From the NCBI RefSeq assembly GCF_000719285.1, contig NZ_JOFS01000041.1:1-59379 (forward strand): a stretch of 59,379 nt of DNA, in the 5' to 3' direction. Source of the DNA: Streptomyces bicolor. GTDB taxonomy: Bacteria; Actinomycetota; Actinomycetes; Streptomycetales; Streptomycetaceae. Made by a program: the position numbers and the translations under genes. This document shows positions 43,459 through 52,417 of the stretch, in pieces. The stretch's first letter is position 1. Each line of letters opens with the position of its first letter. The notes beneath the pieces are model-generated. The model saw only the letters and a program-made list of their open reading frames with translations. It was not told the origin of the DNA and searched no databases.

Positions 43459-43956
43459 ATGAGATTCCTCGTACGCGACCGGATCCTCGGCATCGGTGAC
43501 GACTACTGGATCGAGGACGACCGGGGCAACAAGGTGTTCCTCGTCGACGGCAAGGCGATGCGGCTGCGGGACACCTTCGAGCTGAAGGACACGCAGGGGC
43601 GCGTTCTCGTCGACATCCACCAGAAGATGCTCGCCCTGCGCGACACGATGGTGATCGAGCGGGACGGCGCGCCGCTCGCGAAGATCCGCCGCAAACGGCT
43701 GTCCCTGCTGCGCAACCACTACCGGGTGTCCCTGGCGGACGGCAGCACGGAACTCGACGTCAGCGGCAAGGTCCTGGACCGGGAGTTCGCCATCGAGTAC
43801 GACGGCGAACTGCTGGCCGTGGTCTCCCGGCGGTGGCTGCACGTGCGGGAGACGTACGGCGTGGACGTCGTACGGGACGACGCGGATCCGGCGCTGCTGA
43901 TCGCGGTGGCGGTGTGTGTGATCCATCTCGCGGAGAAGGAGAGCGGGGACGACTGA
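43459..43956 (+). CDS. LURP-one-related (phospholipid scramblase-like) protein
   Basis: 165 residues matching the bacterial LURP-one/YxjI type: RILGIGDDYWIEDDRGNKVFLVDGKA and LRDTFELKDTQGRVLVDIHQK near the start, then EFAIEYDGELLAVVSRRW. The fold is a beta-barrel with a central helix, related to plant LURP and phospholipid scramblases. Its function in bacteria is unknown. Start ATG 43459. Ends 4 bases before the convergent nitrilase stop. Confidence 0.88.
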   Translation: MRFLVRDRILGIGDDYWIEDDRGNKVFLVDGKAMRLRDTFELKDTQGRVLVDIHQKMLALRDTMVIERDGAPLAKIRRKRLSLLRNHYRVSLADGSTELDVSGKVLDREFAIEYDGELLAVVSRRWLHVRETYGVDVVRDDADPALLIAVAVCVIHLAEKESGDD

Positions 43957-43960
43957 GCCG

Positions 43961-44758
43961 TCAGCGGCGCGGCGCCGCCAATCCCAGCACCCGGTCCTTC
44001 AGCGCGGGGAACTGATCCCGCGTCACCGCGACCTTACCCGGATCGAACTCCACCGTGAGGACCTGCTCCCCCGCCCCGGCCTCCGCCAGCACCTCGCCCC
44101 ACGGATCGACCACGATCGAGTGACCGGCCTGCGGAACTCCCGCATGTGTCCCGGCCGTTCCACAGGCGAGCACGAACGCCTGGTTCTCCACCGCCCGCGC
44201 CTGAGCCAGCAGCGTCCAGTGCGCCCGGCGGCGCTCCGGCCAGCCCGCCGGAACGACCAGGGTCTCGGCGCCGGCGTCGACGAGGCCGCGGAACAGCTCG
44301 GGGAAACGGAGGTCGTAGCAGGTGGCCACGCCAAGAGTCGTCTCGGGCAGACGGACCGTCACCAGTTCCTCGCCCGCGCCCATCAGGACGGCCTCGCCCT
44401 TGTCGAAGCCGAACCGATGGATCTTCCGGTACGCGGCGACCAGCTCACCGGAGGGGGAGAAGACCAGAGAGGTGTTGTAGAGCGGCCCCTCCGGGTCCCG
44501 CTCGGGGATCGAGCCCGCGTGCAGCCACACTCCGGCGTCGCTCGCGGCCTTCGCCATCGCCTCGTACGTCGGCCCTTCGAGCGGCTCGGCCTCGCTGCCG
44601 AACTCCTCGTAGGCGAAGGCGCCGGTGGTCCACAGCTCGGGCAGGACGACGAGGTCCGCCGCCCCGGCCTGGTCCCGCACGAGCGAGGCAATCCTCACCC
44701 GGCGCGATTCGATCGATTCGCCCTCGTTTACGTCGATCTGGAGCAAAGAGGCGCGCAC
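43961..44758 (-). CDS. Carbon-nitrogen hydrolase (nitrilase family)
   Basis: 265 residues with the catalytic triad of the nitrilase superfamily: Glu41 in LPELWTTGAF, Lys112 in YRKIHRFGFDKGE and Cys147 in VATCYDLRFPEL. Members hydrolyse amides or nitriles, for example omega-amidase or deaminated glutathione; the pattern fits the amidase branch. The start is not clear: GTG 44758 gives the family N terminus, with GACGGTGG upstream; the frame extends further to 44821. Convergent with the LURP-like gene and divergent from the MDMPI gene. Confidence 0.88.
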   Translation of the reverse strand: MRASLLQIDVNEGESIESRRVRIASLVRDQAGAADLVVLPELWTTGAFAYEEFGSEAEPLEGPTYEAMAKAASDAGVWLHAGSIPERDPEGPLYNTSLVFSPSGELVAAYRKIHRFGFDKGEAVLMGAGEELVTVRLPETTLGVATCYDLRFPELFRGLVDAGAETLVVPAGWPERRRAHWTLLAQARAVENQAFVLACGTAGTHAGVPQAGHSIVVDPWGEVLAEAGAGEQVLTVEFDPGKVAVTRDQFPALKDRVLGLAAPRR

Positions 44759-44960
44759 ACTACCACCGTCCTGGCATTCGAGCGGTCCACACGGGCTTCC
44801 AAGCGGGCCTACGATCGTCACACGAAAGCACTGCCGGGGTGCCTCACAGCAGCGTAACTTAGCGTTTCAAGACACCCGCCGACAGCTGCCGCCTCCCACT
44901 GGCAACGCCGCCACAACCTGCCCGCGTACCGACGTACCAACCGCCGAGGGGTCCCGTTCC

Positions 44961-45785
44961 GTGAGTCTGCATCCCACCCTCCAGCCCTACGCCGACGCCT
45001 GGACCCACTCCATCGAAGCGATATCCGAGCTGGTGACGCCGCTCGTGGAAGGCGAGTGGAACCGGCGCACACCCTGCCCCGGCTGGTCGGTGCGCGACGT
45101 GGTCTCCCATGTCATCGGCCTGGACTGCGAGATGCTCGGCGACCCGCGCCCCATCCACACGCTCCCGCGCGACCTCTTCCACGTCACCAACGACCACCAG
45201 CGCTACATGGAGATGCAGGTCGACGTCCGCCGCCATCACACGGCGCCGGAGATGACGTCCGAGCTGGAGTACACGGTCATCCGCCGCAACCGCCAGCTGC
45301 GGAACGAGTCCCGCGACCCCGGCACGAAGGTGCGCGGCCCGCTCGGCGCGGAGCTCACCCTCGAGGAATCCATGCGGGGCCACGCCTTCGACGTGTGGGT
45401 GCACGAGCAGGACCTGCGCGCCGCCCTCGGCCGCCCCGGCAACCTCGACTCCCCCGGCGCACACGTGGCCCGCGACGTACTGCTCGGCAAGCTCCCCGAC
45501 CTCGTCGCCAACAAGGCCGACGCCCCGCGCAGCTCGGCGATCGTCTTCGACGTGCACGGCCCGATCGAGTTCCTGCGCACGATCCGCGTCGACATCCAGG
45601 GCCGCGGCACCCTCGAAACGGCCCCCGCCCTCGGCCCCGCGGCCACCCTCACCCTCGACTGGGAGACGTTCGTCCGCCTGGCCTGCGGCCGTGTCACGCC
45701 GGAAGCGGTCGCGGACCGGGTGAAGGCGGAGGGTGACCCCGGCCTGACGACGGCGATTCTGCGCAACTTCACGGTGACGCCGTAG
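44961..45785 (+). CDS. Maleylpyruvate-isomerase-family mycothiol-dependent enzyme
   Basis: 274 residues. An N-terminal DinB-like metal-binding bundle (PCPGWSVRDVVSHVIGLDCEML, with His in the helix) and a C-terminal MDMPI domain (LTLDWETFVRLACGRVTPEAV). These proteins use mycothiol, the actinobacterial thiol, for isomerisation or conjugation; the substrate is unknown. GAGGGG lies 11 bases before GTG 44961. Upstream in-frame sequence to 44625 is shadow of the nitrilase gene. Confidence 0.9.
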   Translation: MSLHPTLQPYADAWTHSIEAISELVTPLVEGEWNRRTPCPGWSVRDVVSHVIGLDCEMLGDPRPIHTLPRDLFHVTNDHQRYMEMQVDVRRHHTAPEMTSELEYTVIRRNRQLRNESRDPGTKVRGPLGAELTLEESMRGHAFDVWVHEQDLRAALGRPGNLDSPGAHVARDVLLGKLPDLVANKADAPRSSAIVFDVHGPIEFLRTIRVDIQGRGTLETAPALGPAATLTLDWETFVRLACGRVTPEAVADRVKAEGDPGLTTAILRNFTVTP

Positions 45786-45850
45786 CGAGGGCCACCCGGG
45801 GGGCTCCGCCACACAGCACCAGCGGTCACTTCCCAGCGCCGGCCGGCATC

Positions 45851-45990
45851 TTCCAGCCCGTCCGGCGTTTGAGGACGAGGCCCCTTCAGGTCCGAAGCGG
45901 GGGTCCCCGGGGCGGCAGCCCCCTGGCGGGGTCGAAGGGGCAGCGCCCCTTCAGGATGGGACGGGTAGGGGCGGCGGGGCCGAGGAAACC
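45851..45990. repeat. Dispersed Streptomyces intergenic repeat
   Basis: Starts near CCAGCCCGTCCGGCGTTTGA and continues through GACGAGGCC, several short GGGGC/GCCCC hairpins and GATGGGACGGGTAGGGGCGG. I know this sequence type as a widely repeated element between Streptomyces genes. It sits between the MDMPI and methyltransferase genes and contains no gene. Confidence 0.7.
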
Positions 45991-46044
45991 AGGACCCCGG
46001 AAAACCGCTGTCCCCCCGTACCCGCCCGCGGCTAACGTCCCGCC

Positions 46045-46821
46045 GTGACCAACACCACTGACGCCACCACCAGCCACCCCCCACGCCTCACCCGGCTGAC
46101 CTTCCACGGCCCCCTGTCCGAGACACGGGCGAACGCCCTCGTCCAGCGCCTCACCCGCACGAACCCCCGCACCGTCCTGGACATCGGCTGCGGCTGGGGC
46201 GAACTGATGCTGCGCATACTGACCGCCGCCCCCGAAGCGACGGGGGTCGGCATCGACATCAAGGCCGAGGATCTCGCCCGCGGCCGCCGCGACGCCGAGG
46301 CCAGAGGGCTGACACAGAGGGCGGAATTCGTCGAGGAGTCCGCCGTCGGAACCTCACGCGGACCCGCCGACCTGGTCCTGTGCGTCGGAGCGAGCCAGGC
46401 CCTGAGCTCGGCCCGGCCGCCGGAGTACACCACCGAGGCCCTGCGCGCACTACGCCGCCTGGTCACCGACGACGGCCGCGTGCTGCTCGGGGAGGGCTTC
46501 TGGCAGCGCACACCGACCCCCGCCGAACTCTCCGGCATGTGGCCGGGCGCCTCCGCCACCGACCATCACGACCTCGCCACCCTGCTCGATCTCGCGGTCG
46601 ACGCGGGCTTCCGCCCGGAATGGACCGAGACGGCGAGCCTCGACGAATGGGAGGAGTTCGAGTCGGCGTATCAGGCGGACGTCGAGGTCTGGCTCGCCCA
46701 GCACCCCGGCCATCCGCTCGCCGCCGAGACCCGCGACCGCCTCGACCGCCACCGTGCCCAGTGGATGAGCTACCGCGGGGTCCTGGGGCTGGCCTACCTC
46801 ACTCTCGCCCCGGCCCGCTGA
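46045..46821 (+). CDS. Class I SAM-dependent methyltransferase
   Basis: 258 residues. Motif I VLDIGCGWGELMLR (about 43-56) binds SAM; the acidic strand end is GVGIDIKAEDLA. The rest is the usual Rossmann fold plus a C-terminal cap, as in the small-molecule methyltransferases of Streptomyces. The substrate is unknown. GTG 46045 is the start, directly after the intergenic repeat. Convergent with the MFS gene (10-bp gap). Confidence 0.87.
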   Translation: MTNTTDATTSHPPRLTRLTFHGPLSETRANALVQRLTRTNPRTVLDIGCGWGELMLRILTAAPEATGVGIDIKAEDLARGRRDAEARGLTQRAEFVEESAVGTSRGPADLVLCVGASQALSSARPPEYTTEALRALRRLVTDDGRVLLGEGFWQRTPTPAELSGMWPGASATDHHDLATLLDLAVDAGFRPEWTETASLDEWEEFESAYQADVEVWLAQHPGHPLAAETRDRLDRHRAQWMSYRGVLGLAYLTLAPAR

Positions 46822-46830
46822 CCCACCGGC

Positions 46831-48126
46831 TCACGCGGGAACGTGCACCGTCTCCACCCTGCTGGCGACCAGCCGTTCCCGCTCCCTGCGCGCCGCCCGC
46901 CGCCGCAGCCGCAGGATCTGGCTGACCCCCAGCGCCTGCAGCACGAACACCACCGAGAAGGCGACGGCGTAGTCCCCGCCCGTCGCGTCCAGCAGCACGC
47001 CGATCGCAAACAGCGTCGTCATCGAGGCGACGAAACCGCCCATGTTGGTGATCCCGGACGCCGTTCCCTGGCGCTCCGGCGGATTCGCCGGGCGCGCGAA
47101 GTCGAACCCGATCATCGAGGCCGGCCCGCACGCCCCGAGCACCGTGCACAGCACGATCAGCAGCCACATCGGCGCCGTCTCACCGGGCCAGGCCAGAGTC
47201 GTCGCCCACAGCACCGCCGTCGCCCCCACGGTCCCCAGCGCCAGCGGCAGCCGCGCCCCGTGATGCCGGGCGACGATCTGGCCGTAGACGAGCCCGACGA
47301 CCATGTTGGACAGCACGACCAGGGTGAGCAGCTCACCGGCCGCCGCCCGGGACAGCCCCTGCGCCTCGACGAGGAACGGCAGCCCCCACAGCAGCAGGAA
47401 CACCATCGCCGGGAACTGCGTCGTGAAGTGCACCCACAGCCCCAGCCGCGTGCCCGGCTCCCGCCAGGACGCGGTGATCTGGCGTCGTACGTAGGCCGCG
47501 CCCAGATGCGGAAGCGGCTCCGGCTCGTGTCCCTCGGGGTGGTCCTTGAGGAACAGGAGCAGCAGGACGAGTACGACCACGCCCGCGCCGGCGCTGCCCG
47601 CGAACGCCGCCGTCCAGCCCACCCCGTGCAGCAGCCGCGCCAGCACCAGCGTGGAGACGAGGTTGCCCGCCATGCCCGCGAGGCCCGCGAGCTGCGCGAT
47701 CAGCGGACCGCGCCGGGCCGGGAACCACCGGCCGCCGAGCCGCAGCACGCTGATGAACGTCATCGCGTCGCCGCAGCCGAGCAGCGCGCGCGAGGCCAGG
47801 GCCATGCCGTACGACGGCGAGAAGGCGAAGCCCAGCTGGCCCGCCGTGAACAGCACCACGCCGATGGTCAGCACCTTCTTGGTGCCGAGCCGGTCGACCA
47901 GCAGGCCGACGGGTATCTGCATGCCCGCGTACACGAGCAGCTGGAGGATCGAGAACGTCGACAGGGCCGAGGCGTTCACGTCGAAGCGGTCCGCGGCGTC
48001 GAGGCCGGCGACCCCCAGGGACGTACGGAAGATGACGGCGACGAAGTAGACCGAGACACCTATGCCCCAGACGGCGACGGCGCGGCGGCCGCCCGGAGGA
48101 TCGCCGGGGAGTGCGGCGGGCTTCAA
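46831..48126 (-). CDS. MFS transporter
   Basis: 431 residues with about 12 hydrophobic segments and MFS signature loops (GLLVDRLGTKKVLTIG after TM2, and GFDFARPANPPERQGTASGITNMGG late). The pattern resembles the anion/cation or sugar-phosphate symporters. The start is TTG 48126 with GAGGTGAGGAG five bases before. It overlaps the end of the GntR gene by 4 bases (TTGA), so translation is coupled and the two form an operon. Confidence 0.9.
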   Translation of the reverse strand: MKPAALPGDPPGGRRAVAVWGIGVSVYFVAVIFRTSLGVAGLDAADRFDVNASALSTFSILQLLVYAGMQIPVGLLVDRLGTKKVLTIGVVLFTAGQLGFAFSPSYGMALASRALLGCGDAMTFISVLRLGGRWFPARRGPLIAQLAGLAGMAGNLVSTLVLARLLHGVGWTAAFAGSAGAGVVVLVLLLLFLKDHPEGHEPEPLPHLGAAYVRRQITASWREPGTRLGLWVHFTTQFPAMVFLLLWGLPFLVEAQGLSRAAAGELLTLVVLSNMVVGLVYGQIVARHHGARLPLALGTVGATAVLWATTLAWPGETAPMWLLIVLCTVLGACGPASMIGFDFARPANPPERQGTASGITNMGGFVASMTTLFAIGVLLDATGGDYAVAFSVVFVLQALGVSQILRLRRRAARRERERLVASRVETVHVPA

Positions 48127-48785
48127 CGCTCCTCACCTCGCGCGAGGTGCGAGAACCAGTCGATGTGCCGGTGGACCAGCCCGACCGCCGCCTCGGCGTC
48201 CCCGGAGCGCAGTGCCTCGAGGATCTCCTCGTGCTCGACGAGGGTCTTGGCGACCCGGTCGGGGTGGGAGTGCAGTACGGCGACGCCCATGCGCAGTTGC
48301 CGGTCGCGCAGTTGGTCGTACAGCCGCGACAGGATCTCGTTGCCGCCGCTGCGGACGATCTCGGCGTGGAAGCACCGGTCGGTGACGGCGGCTCCGGCGA
48401 GGTCTCCGGCGGCGGCCTGCGCCTTCTGCTGGGCGAGCAGTTCCTCGAGCCGCTCGATGAGGCCGGGCGGTGCGGGGACGGCCTTGCGCGCCGCGTGCTC
48501 CTCGACGAGGAGCCGCGTCTCCACGACGTCCTTGATCTCCTGCGCGGAGACCGGCAGGACCAGTGCGCCCTTCTTCGGGTAGAGCTTGATCAGCCCTTCG
48601 ACCTCCAGGCGGAGCAGCGCCTCCCGCACCGGTGTGCGCGAGACCCCGACGGCCTCGGCGAGCTCGCCCTCGGTCAGCAGCGTCCCGCCCTCGTAACGGC
48701 GCTCCAGTACGCCCTGCTTGACGTGGGTGTAGACGCGGTCGGCGGCTGGCGGCTGCTTCAGGGGTGCGGGCGGGGCGGTAGGCAT
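48123..48785 (-). CDS. GntR-family regulator (FCD domain)
   Basis: About 220 residues: winged helix (ADRVYTHVKQGVLERRYEGGTLLTEGELAEAVGVSRTPVREALLRLE) and an all-helical FadR-type C-terminal domain with metal-ligand-like residues (HAEIVR, HEEILEAL, HRHIDWFS). No ribosome binding site precedes ATG 48785 and a -10-like TATCTA is about 12 bases upstream, so the mRNA may be leaderless. It is in one operon with the following MFS gene and probably regulates it. The promoter contains TTGTATCTATGC. Confidence 0.9.
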   Translation of the reverse strand: MPTAPPAPLKQPPAADRVYTHVKQGVLERRYEGGTLLTEGELAEAVGVSRTPVREALLRLEVEGLIKLYPKKGALVLPVSAQEIKDVVETRLLVEEHAARKAVPAPPGLIERLEELLAQQKAQAAAGDLAGAAVTDRCFHAEIVRSGGNEILSRLYDQLRDRQLRMGVAVLHSHPDRVAKTLVEHEEILEALRSGDAEAAVGLVHRHIDWFSHLARGEER

Positions 48786-48928
48786 GCGCACAGCATAGAT
48801 ACAACAGGTACGCATCGGGGTTCCGGTCCATCATGCGGACGCCCCCGGAGGCCCGTATCTATCAAATTCCTGTCAACCGCCCCCTAAAGGCAACCCGCCT
48901 CATCAACCACACAACCTTCTGTGCTACT

Positions 48929-48945
48929 TACGTGTCACATACGTG
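48929..48945. promoter_or_regulatory. Direct TACGTG repeats upstream of carboxypeptidase gene
   Basis: TACGTG occurs at 48929-48934 and again at 48940-48945, one helical turn apart, 70-85 bases before the start of the D-Ala-D-Ala carboxypeptidase gene. May be a regulator site; weak evidence. Confidence 0.3.
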
Positions 48946-49013
48946 CGGCCCACTCGCCTTCCCCACCAACTCGGCCGCATTCTGGGGCATTCGACGCAAT
49001 CGGGGTATTTCAG

Positions 49014-49916
49014 TTGATAACCGCCACCAAGGGCTTCCGTGCCCGCAGAGCCGCAGCCGTCGCCGTGACGACCGGCGCGATGCTCGTCGCCGGAGCCCTC
49101 ACCGCGGCGCCCGCGCAGGCCGTGACGGCGCCCACCATCACCGCCAAGGGCGGGTTCCTGATGAACAGCGCGACCGGCACGACCCTCTTCACCAAGGCCG
49201 CTGACACCAAGAGGCTCACCGCCTCCACCACGAAGATCATGACCGCGAAGGTCGTGCTCTCGCAGTCGAACCTGAACCTCGACACCAAGGTGACGATCAA
49301 GAAGGCCGTCAGCGACTACATGGTCGCCAAGGGCTACCCCTCGTCGGCCCGTCTGATCGTCGGCGACAAGGTCACCGTCCGTCAGCTGCTGTACGGGATG
49401 ATGCTGCCGTCCGGCTGCGACGCGGCGATGGCCCTCGCCGACAAGTTCGGCACCGGCACGACGGTGAACGCGCGCGTGAAGTCGTTCATCGGCAAGATGA
49501 ACACCATGGCCAAGAACCTTGGCATGACCAACACGCACTTCGACTCGTTCGACGGCATCAGCAACGGCTCCAACTACTCGACGCCGCGCGACCTGACGAA
49601 GCTCGCCCGGAGCACGATGAAGAGCACCACGTTCAAGACCGTCGTGAAGACCAAGTCGTACACGGCGAAGACGATCACGAGCTCCGGCTCCACCCGCACG
49701 ATGGCACCATGGACCAACACCAACACCCTGCTCGGCTGGAACGGCACGCTGGGCATCAAGACCGGCTCCGGCACCGAGGCCAAGTACTGCCTCGTCTTCG
49801 CCGCCACCCTCAACGGGGAGTCGGTGATGGGCACCGTCATGACCGCCCCCTCCGCGACCGACCGCACGGCGGACGTGAAGAAGCTCATCAACTACGGCTA
49901 CGCCAGGATCAGCTGA
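49014..49916 (+). CDS. D-alanyl-D-alanine carboxypeptidase (S11-type, secreted)
   Basis: 300 residues. Signal peptide at about 1-38 (AVAVTTGAMLVAGALTAAPAQA). Penicillin-binding motifs: TASTTKIM (SxxK), PSGCDAAMAL (SGC) and GIKTGSG (KTG). It trims the terminal D-Ala of peptidoglycan stem peptides outside the cell. The start is TTG 49014 with GGGG upstream; no ATG gives the right N terminus. Convergent with bkdC, with a strong terminator between. Confidence 0.92.
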   Translation: MITATKGFRARRAAAVAVTTGAMLVAGALTAAPAQAVTAPTITAKGGFLMNSATGTTLFTKAADTKRLTASTTKIMTAKVVLSQSNLNLDTKVTIKKAVSDYMVAKGYPSSARLIVGDKVTVRQLLYGMMLPSGCDAAMALADKFGTGTTVNARVKSFIGKMNTMAKNLGMTNTHFDSFDGISNGSNYSTPRDLTKLARSTMKSTTFKTVVKTKSYTAKTITSSGSTRTMAPWTNTNTLLGWNGTLGIKTGSGTEAKYCLVFAATLNGESVMGTVMTAPSATDRTADVKKLINYGYARIS

Positions 49917-49930
49917 CGCCCGCGGTGACG

Positions 49931-49968
49931 TGAAAGGGGCGGCCACCCGTCGGTGGCCGCCCCTTTCA
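49931..49968. terminator. Bidirectional terminator, carboxypeptidase / bkdC
   Basis: TGAAAGGGGCGGCCACC and GGTGGCCGCCCCTTTCA form a perfect 17-bp stem with a CGTC loop, between two convergent genes. Confidence 0.92.
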
Positions 49969-49982
49969 TTGCCGCTTCTGTC

Positions 49983-51413
49983 TCACGCCCAGGTGATCAG
50001 CCGCTTGGGCTGCTCCAGGATCGCCGCCACGTCCGCCAGGACCTTGGAGCCCAGCTCGCCGTCCACCAGGCGGTGGTCGAAACTGAGCGCCAGGGTCGTG
50101 ACCTGGCGGGGCTTCACCTTCCCCTTGTGAACCCACGGCTGGAGCTTGATCGCGCCGACCGCGAGGATCGCGGACTCGCCCGGGTTGAGGATCGGGGTGC
50201 CGGTGTCGACTCCGAAGACGCCGACGTTGGTGATGGTGACCGTGCCGCCCTGCATCGCGGCCGGCGTGGTCTTGCCCTCCCGAGCCGTCGACACCAACTC
50301 GCCGAGCGCCTCGGCCAGTTGCGGCAACGTCTTGGCGTGGGCGTCCTTGATGTTCGGGACGATCAGACCGCGCGGGGTCGCCGCCGCGATGCCCAGGTTG
50401 ACGTAGTGCTTGCGCACGATCTCCTGGTTCGCCTCGTCCCAGGACGCGTTGACGTCCGGGTTGCGCCTGATCGCGACCAGCAGGGCCTTGGAGATCAGCA
50501 GCAGGGGGTTCACCCGCAGGCCGGCGAACTCCCTGTCCTCCTTGAGCTCCTCGACCAGCTTCATCGTGCGCGTCACGTCGACCGTGACGAACTCGGTGAC
50601 ATGCGGCGCCGTGAACGCCGAGCCGACCATCGCCGCAGCCGTCGCCTTGCGCACGCCCTTCACCGGGATACGGGTCTCACGGACCGCGTCGTACGTGGCT
50701 ACCGGCGCCGGGGCGGCGGCGGGAACGGCGACCGGGGCGGCCTGGGGCACCGGCTCGGCAGCCGGGGCCGGGGTCGGCTGAGCCACCGCCGCGTGCACGT
50801 CCTCGCGCGTGATGATGCCGTCCGGGCCGGTGGGCGTCACCGTGGCCAGGTCGACCCCGAGATCCTTCGCCAGCTTGCGCACCGGCGGCTTCGCCAGCGG
50901 GCGGGGCGGCTGCACCACCTGGGCGGGACCATGCCCGTTCAGCCCGTTCAGCTCGGACTGCAGGGCCTGTGCCGCCGCCGCGGGCTCCTGGCGTGGGACA
51001 TCGGCCCCCTTGCGCGGGCGGCGCTTCGTCGAGGACGCGGCCACGCCGTAGCCGACCAGAACCGGCTGCCGGCCCGAGCCCTCCGGCTTGGGCTCCTCCG
51101 CCGGGGCCGCCGCCGGCTGCGCGACGGGCGGCTCAGCGGCCGGCGCCGTCCCGCCCGCGACGTCCACCGCGATGATCGCCGTACCGACGTCCACCGTCGT
51201 GCCCTCGGGGAAGTGCAGCTCACTGACCACCCCGTCGTACGGGATGGGCAGTTCGACGGCCGCCTTGGCCGTCTCGACCTCGCACACCACCTGGCCGTCG
51301 GTGACCGTGTCGCCCGGCTGGACGTACCACTTGAGGATCTCGGCCTCGGTGAGTCCCTCGCCCACATCGGGCATCTTGAACTCGCGCACGGACGCTTCAG
51401 TCATCGTCGTCAT
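49983..51413 (-). CDS. bkdC: Branched-chain 2-oxoacid dehydrogenase, E2 component
   Basis: 476 residues. One lipoyl domain (about 9-85; the lipoate is on Lys50 in VETAKAAVEL), a Pro/Ala-rich linker, a peripheral-subunit-binding domain (about 180-215, KPPVRKLAKDLGVDLATV) and a CoA-acyltransferase core (ending SFDHRLVDGELG with the catalytic His). E2 transfers the acyl group from E1-bound lipoate to CoA. GGAGAGGGG precedes ATG 51413. It starts 11 bases after the E1beta stop, same operon. Confidence 0.95.
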   Translation of the reverse strand: MTTMTEASVREFKMPDVGEGLTEAEILKWYVQPGDTVTDGQVVCEVETAKAAVELPIPYDGVVSELHFPEGTTVDVGTAIIAVDVAGGTAPAAEPPVAQPAAAPAEEPKPEGSGRQPVLVGYGVAASSTKRRPRKGADVPRQEPAAAAQALQSELNGLNGHGPAQVVQPPRPLAKPPVRKLAKDLGVDLATVTPTGPDGIITREDVHAAVAQPTPAPAAEPVPQAAPVAVPAAAPAPVATYDAVRETRIPVKGVRKATAAAMVGSAFTAPHVTEFVTVDVTRTMKLVEELKEDREFAGLRVNPLLLISKALLVAIRRNPDVNASWDEANQEIVRKHYVNLGIAAATPRGLIVPNIKDAHAKTLPQLAEALGELVSTAREGKTTPAAMQGGTVTITNVGVFGVDTGTPILNPGESAILAVGAIKLQPWVHKGKVKPRQVTTLALSFDHRLVDGELGSKVLADVAAILEQPKRLITWA

Positions 51414-51423
51414 GCCCCTCTCC

Positions 51424-52416
51424 TCAGTACGCCAGGGCACGGTCGACGGCGTCGAGCACCCGGTCCAGGCCCGGCAGGTACTCCTCCTCCAGGCGCGCCG
51501 GCGGATACGGGGCGTGATAGCCGCCCACCCGCAGCACCGGGGCCTCCAGGTGGTAGAAGCAGCGCTCCGTGATCCGGGCGGCGATCTCCGCGCCCGAGCC
51601 GAAGAACACCGGAGCCTCGTGGACCACGACCAGGCGGCGGGTCTTCTCGACGGAGGCCTGGATGGAGTCGAAGTCGAGCGGGGAGACCGAGCGCAGGTCC
51701 AGGACCTCCAGGTTCCTGCCCTCCTCGGCGGCCGCGTCGGCGACCTCCTGGCACAGCTTCACCATCGGACCGTAGGCGGCCAGGGTGAGGTCCGTGCCCT
51801 CGCGGACGACCTTCGCCTTGTGCAGCGGGCCCGGGATGGCCTCGGTGTTGACCTCGCCCTTGTCCCAGTAGCGTCGCTTCGGCTCGAAGAAGATCACCGG
51901 GTCGTCGCTCTGGATGGCCTGCTGCATCATCCAGTACGCGTCCGACGCGTTGGAGGGGCTGACGATCTTCAGGCCGGCCACGTGCGCGAAGAGCGCCTCG
52001 GGGGACTCGGAGTGGTGCTCCACCGCGCCGATGCCGCCGCCGTAGGGGATGCGGACGACGACCGGCAGCTTGACCTTGCCCAGCGAGCGCGCGTGCATCT
52101 TCGCGAGCTGCGTGACGATCTGGTCGTAGGCCGGGAAGACGAAGCCGTCGAACTGGATCTCCACCACGGGGCGGTAGCCGCGCAGGGCGAGGCCGATCGC
52201 CGTGCCCACGATGCCGGACTCGGCCAGCGGGGTGTCGATGACCCGGCTCTCGCCGAAGTCCTTCTGCAGGCCGTCCGTCACACGGAAGACGCCGCCGAGC
52301 TTGCCGACGTCCTCGCCCATGATGAGGACCTTGGGGTCGGAGTCCAGGGCGCGGCGCAGCGACTCGTTGATCGCCTTGGCCAGAGCCATGCTTTTGAATG
52401 TCACAGTCTCTGCCAT
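51424..52416 (-). CDS. bkdB: Branched-chain 2-oxoacid dehydrogenase, E1 beta subunit
   Basis: 330 residues, the transketolase-like pyrimidine-binding E1beta chain: MGEDVGKLGGVFRVTDGL, VEIQFDGFVFPAYDQIVTQ, RIPYGGGIGAVEHHSESPEALFAHVAGLKIV. It pairs with E1alpha to decarboxylate the 2-oxoacids from valine, leucine and isoleucine. The gene starts 1 base after the E1alpha stop codon, so translation is probably coupled. Confidence 0.95.
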   Translation of the reverse strand: MAETVTFKSMALAKAINESLRRALDSDPKVLIMGEDVGKLGGVFRVTDGLQKDFGESRVIDTPLAESGIVGTAIGLALRGYRPVVEIQFDGFVFPAYDQIVTQLAKMHARSLGKVKLPVVVRIPYGGGIGAVEHHSESPEALFAHVAGLKIVSPSNASDAYWMMQQAIQSDDPVIFFEPKRRYWDKGEVNTEAIPGPLHKAKVVREGTDLTLAAYGPMVKLCQEVADAAAEEGRNLEVLDLRSVSPLDFDSIQASVEKTRRLVVVHEAPVFFGSGAEIAARITERCFYHLEAPVLRVGGYHAPYPPARLEEEYLPGLDRVLDAVDRALAY

Positions 52417-52417
52417 C

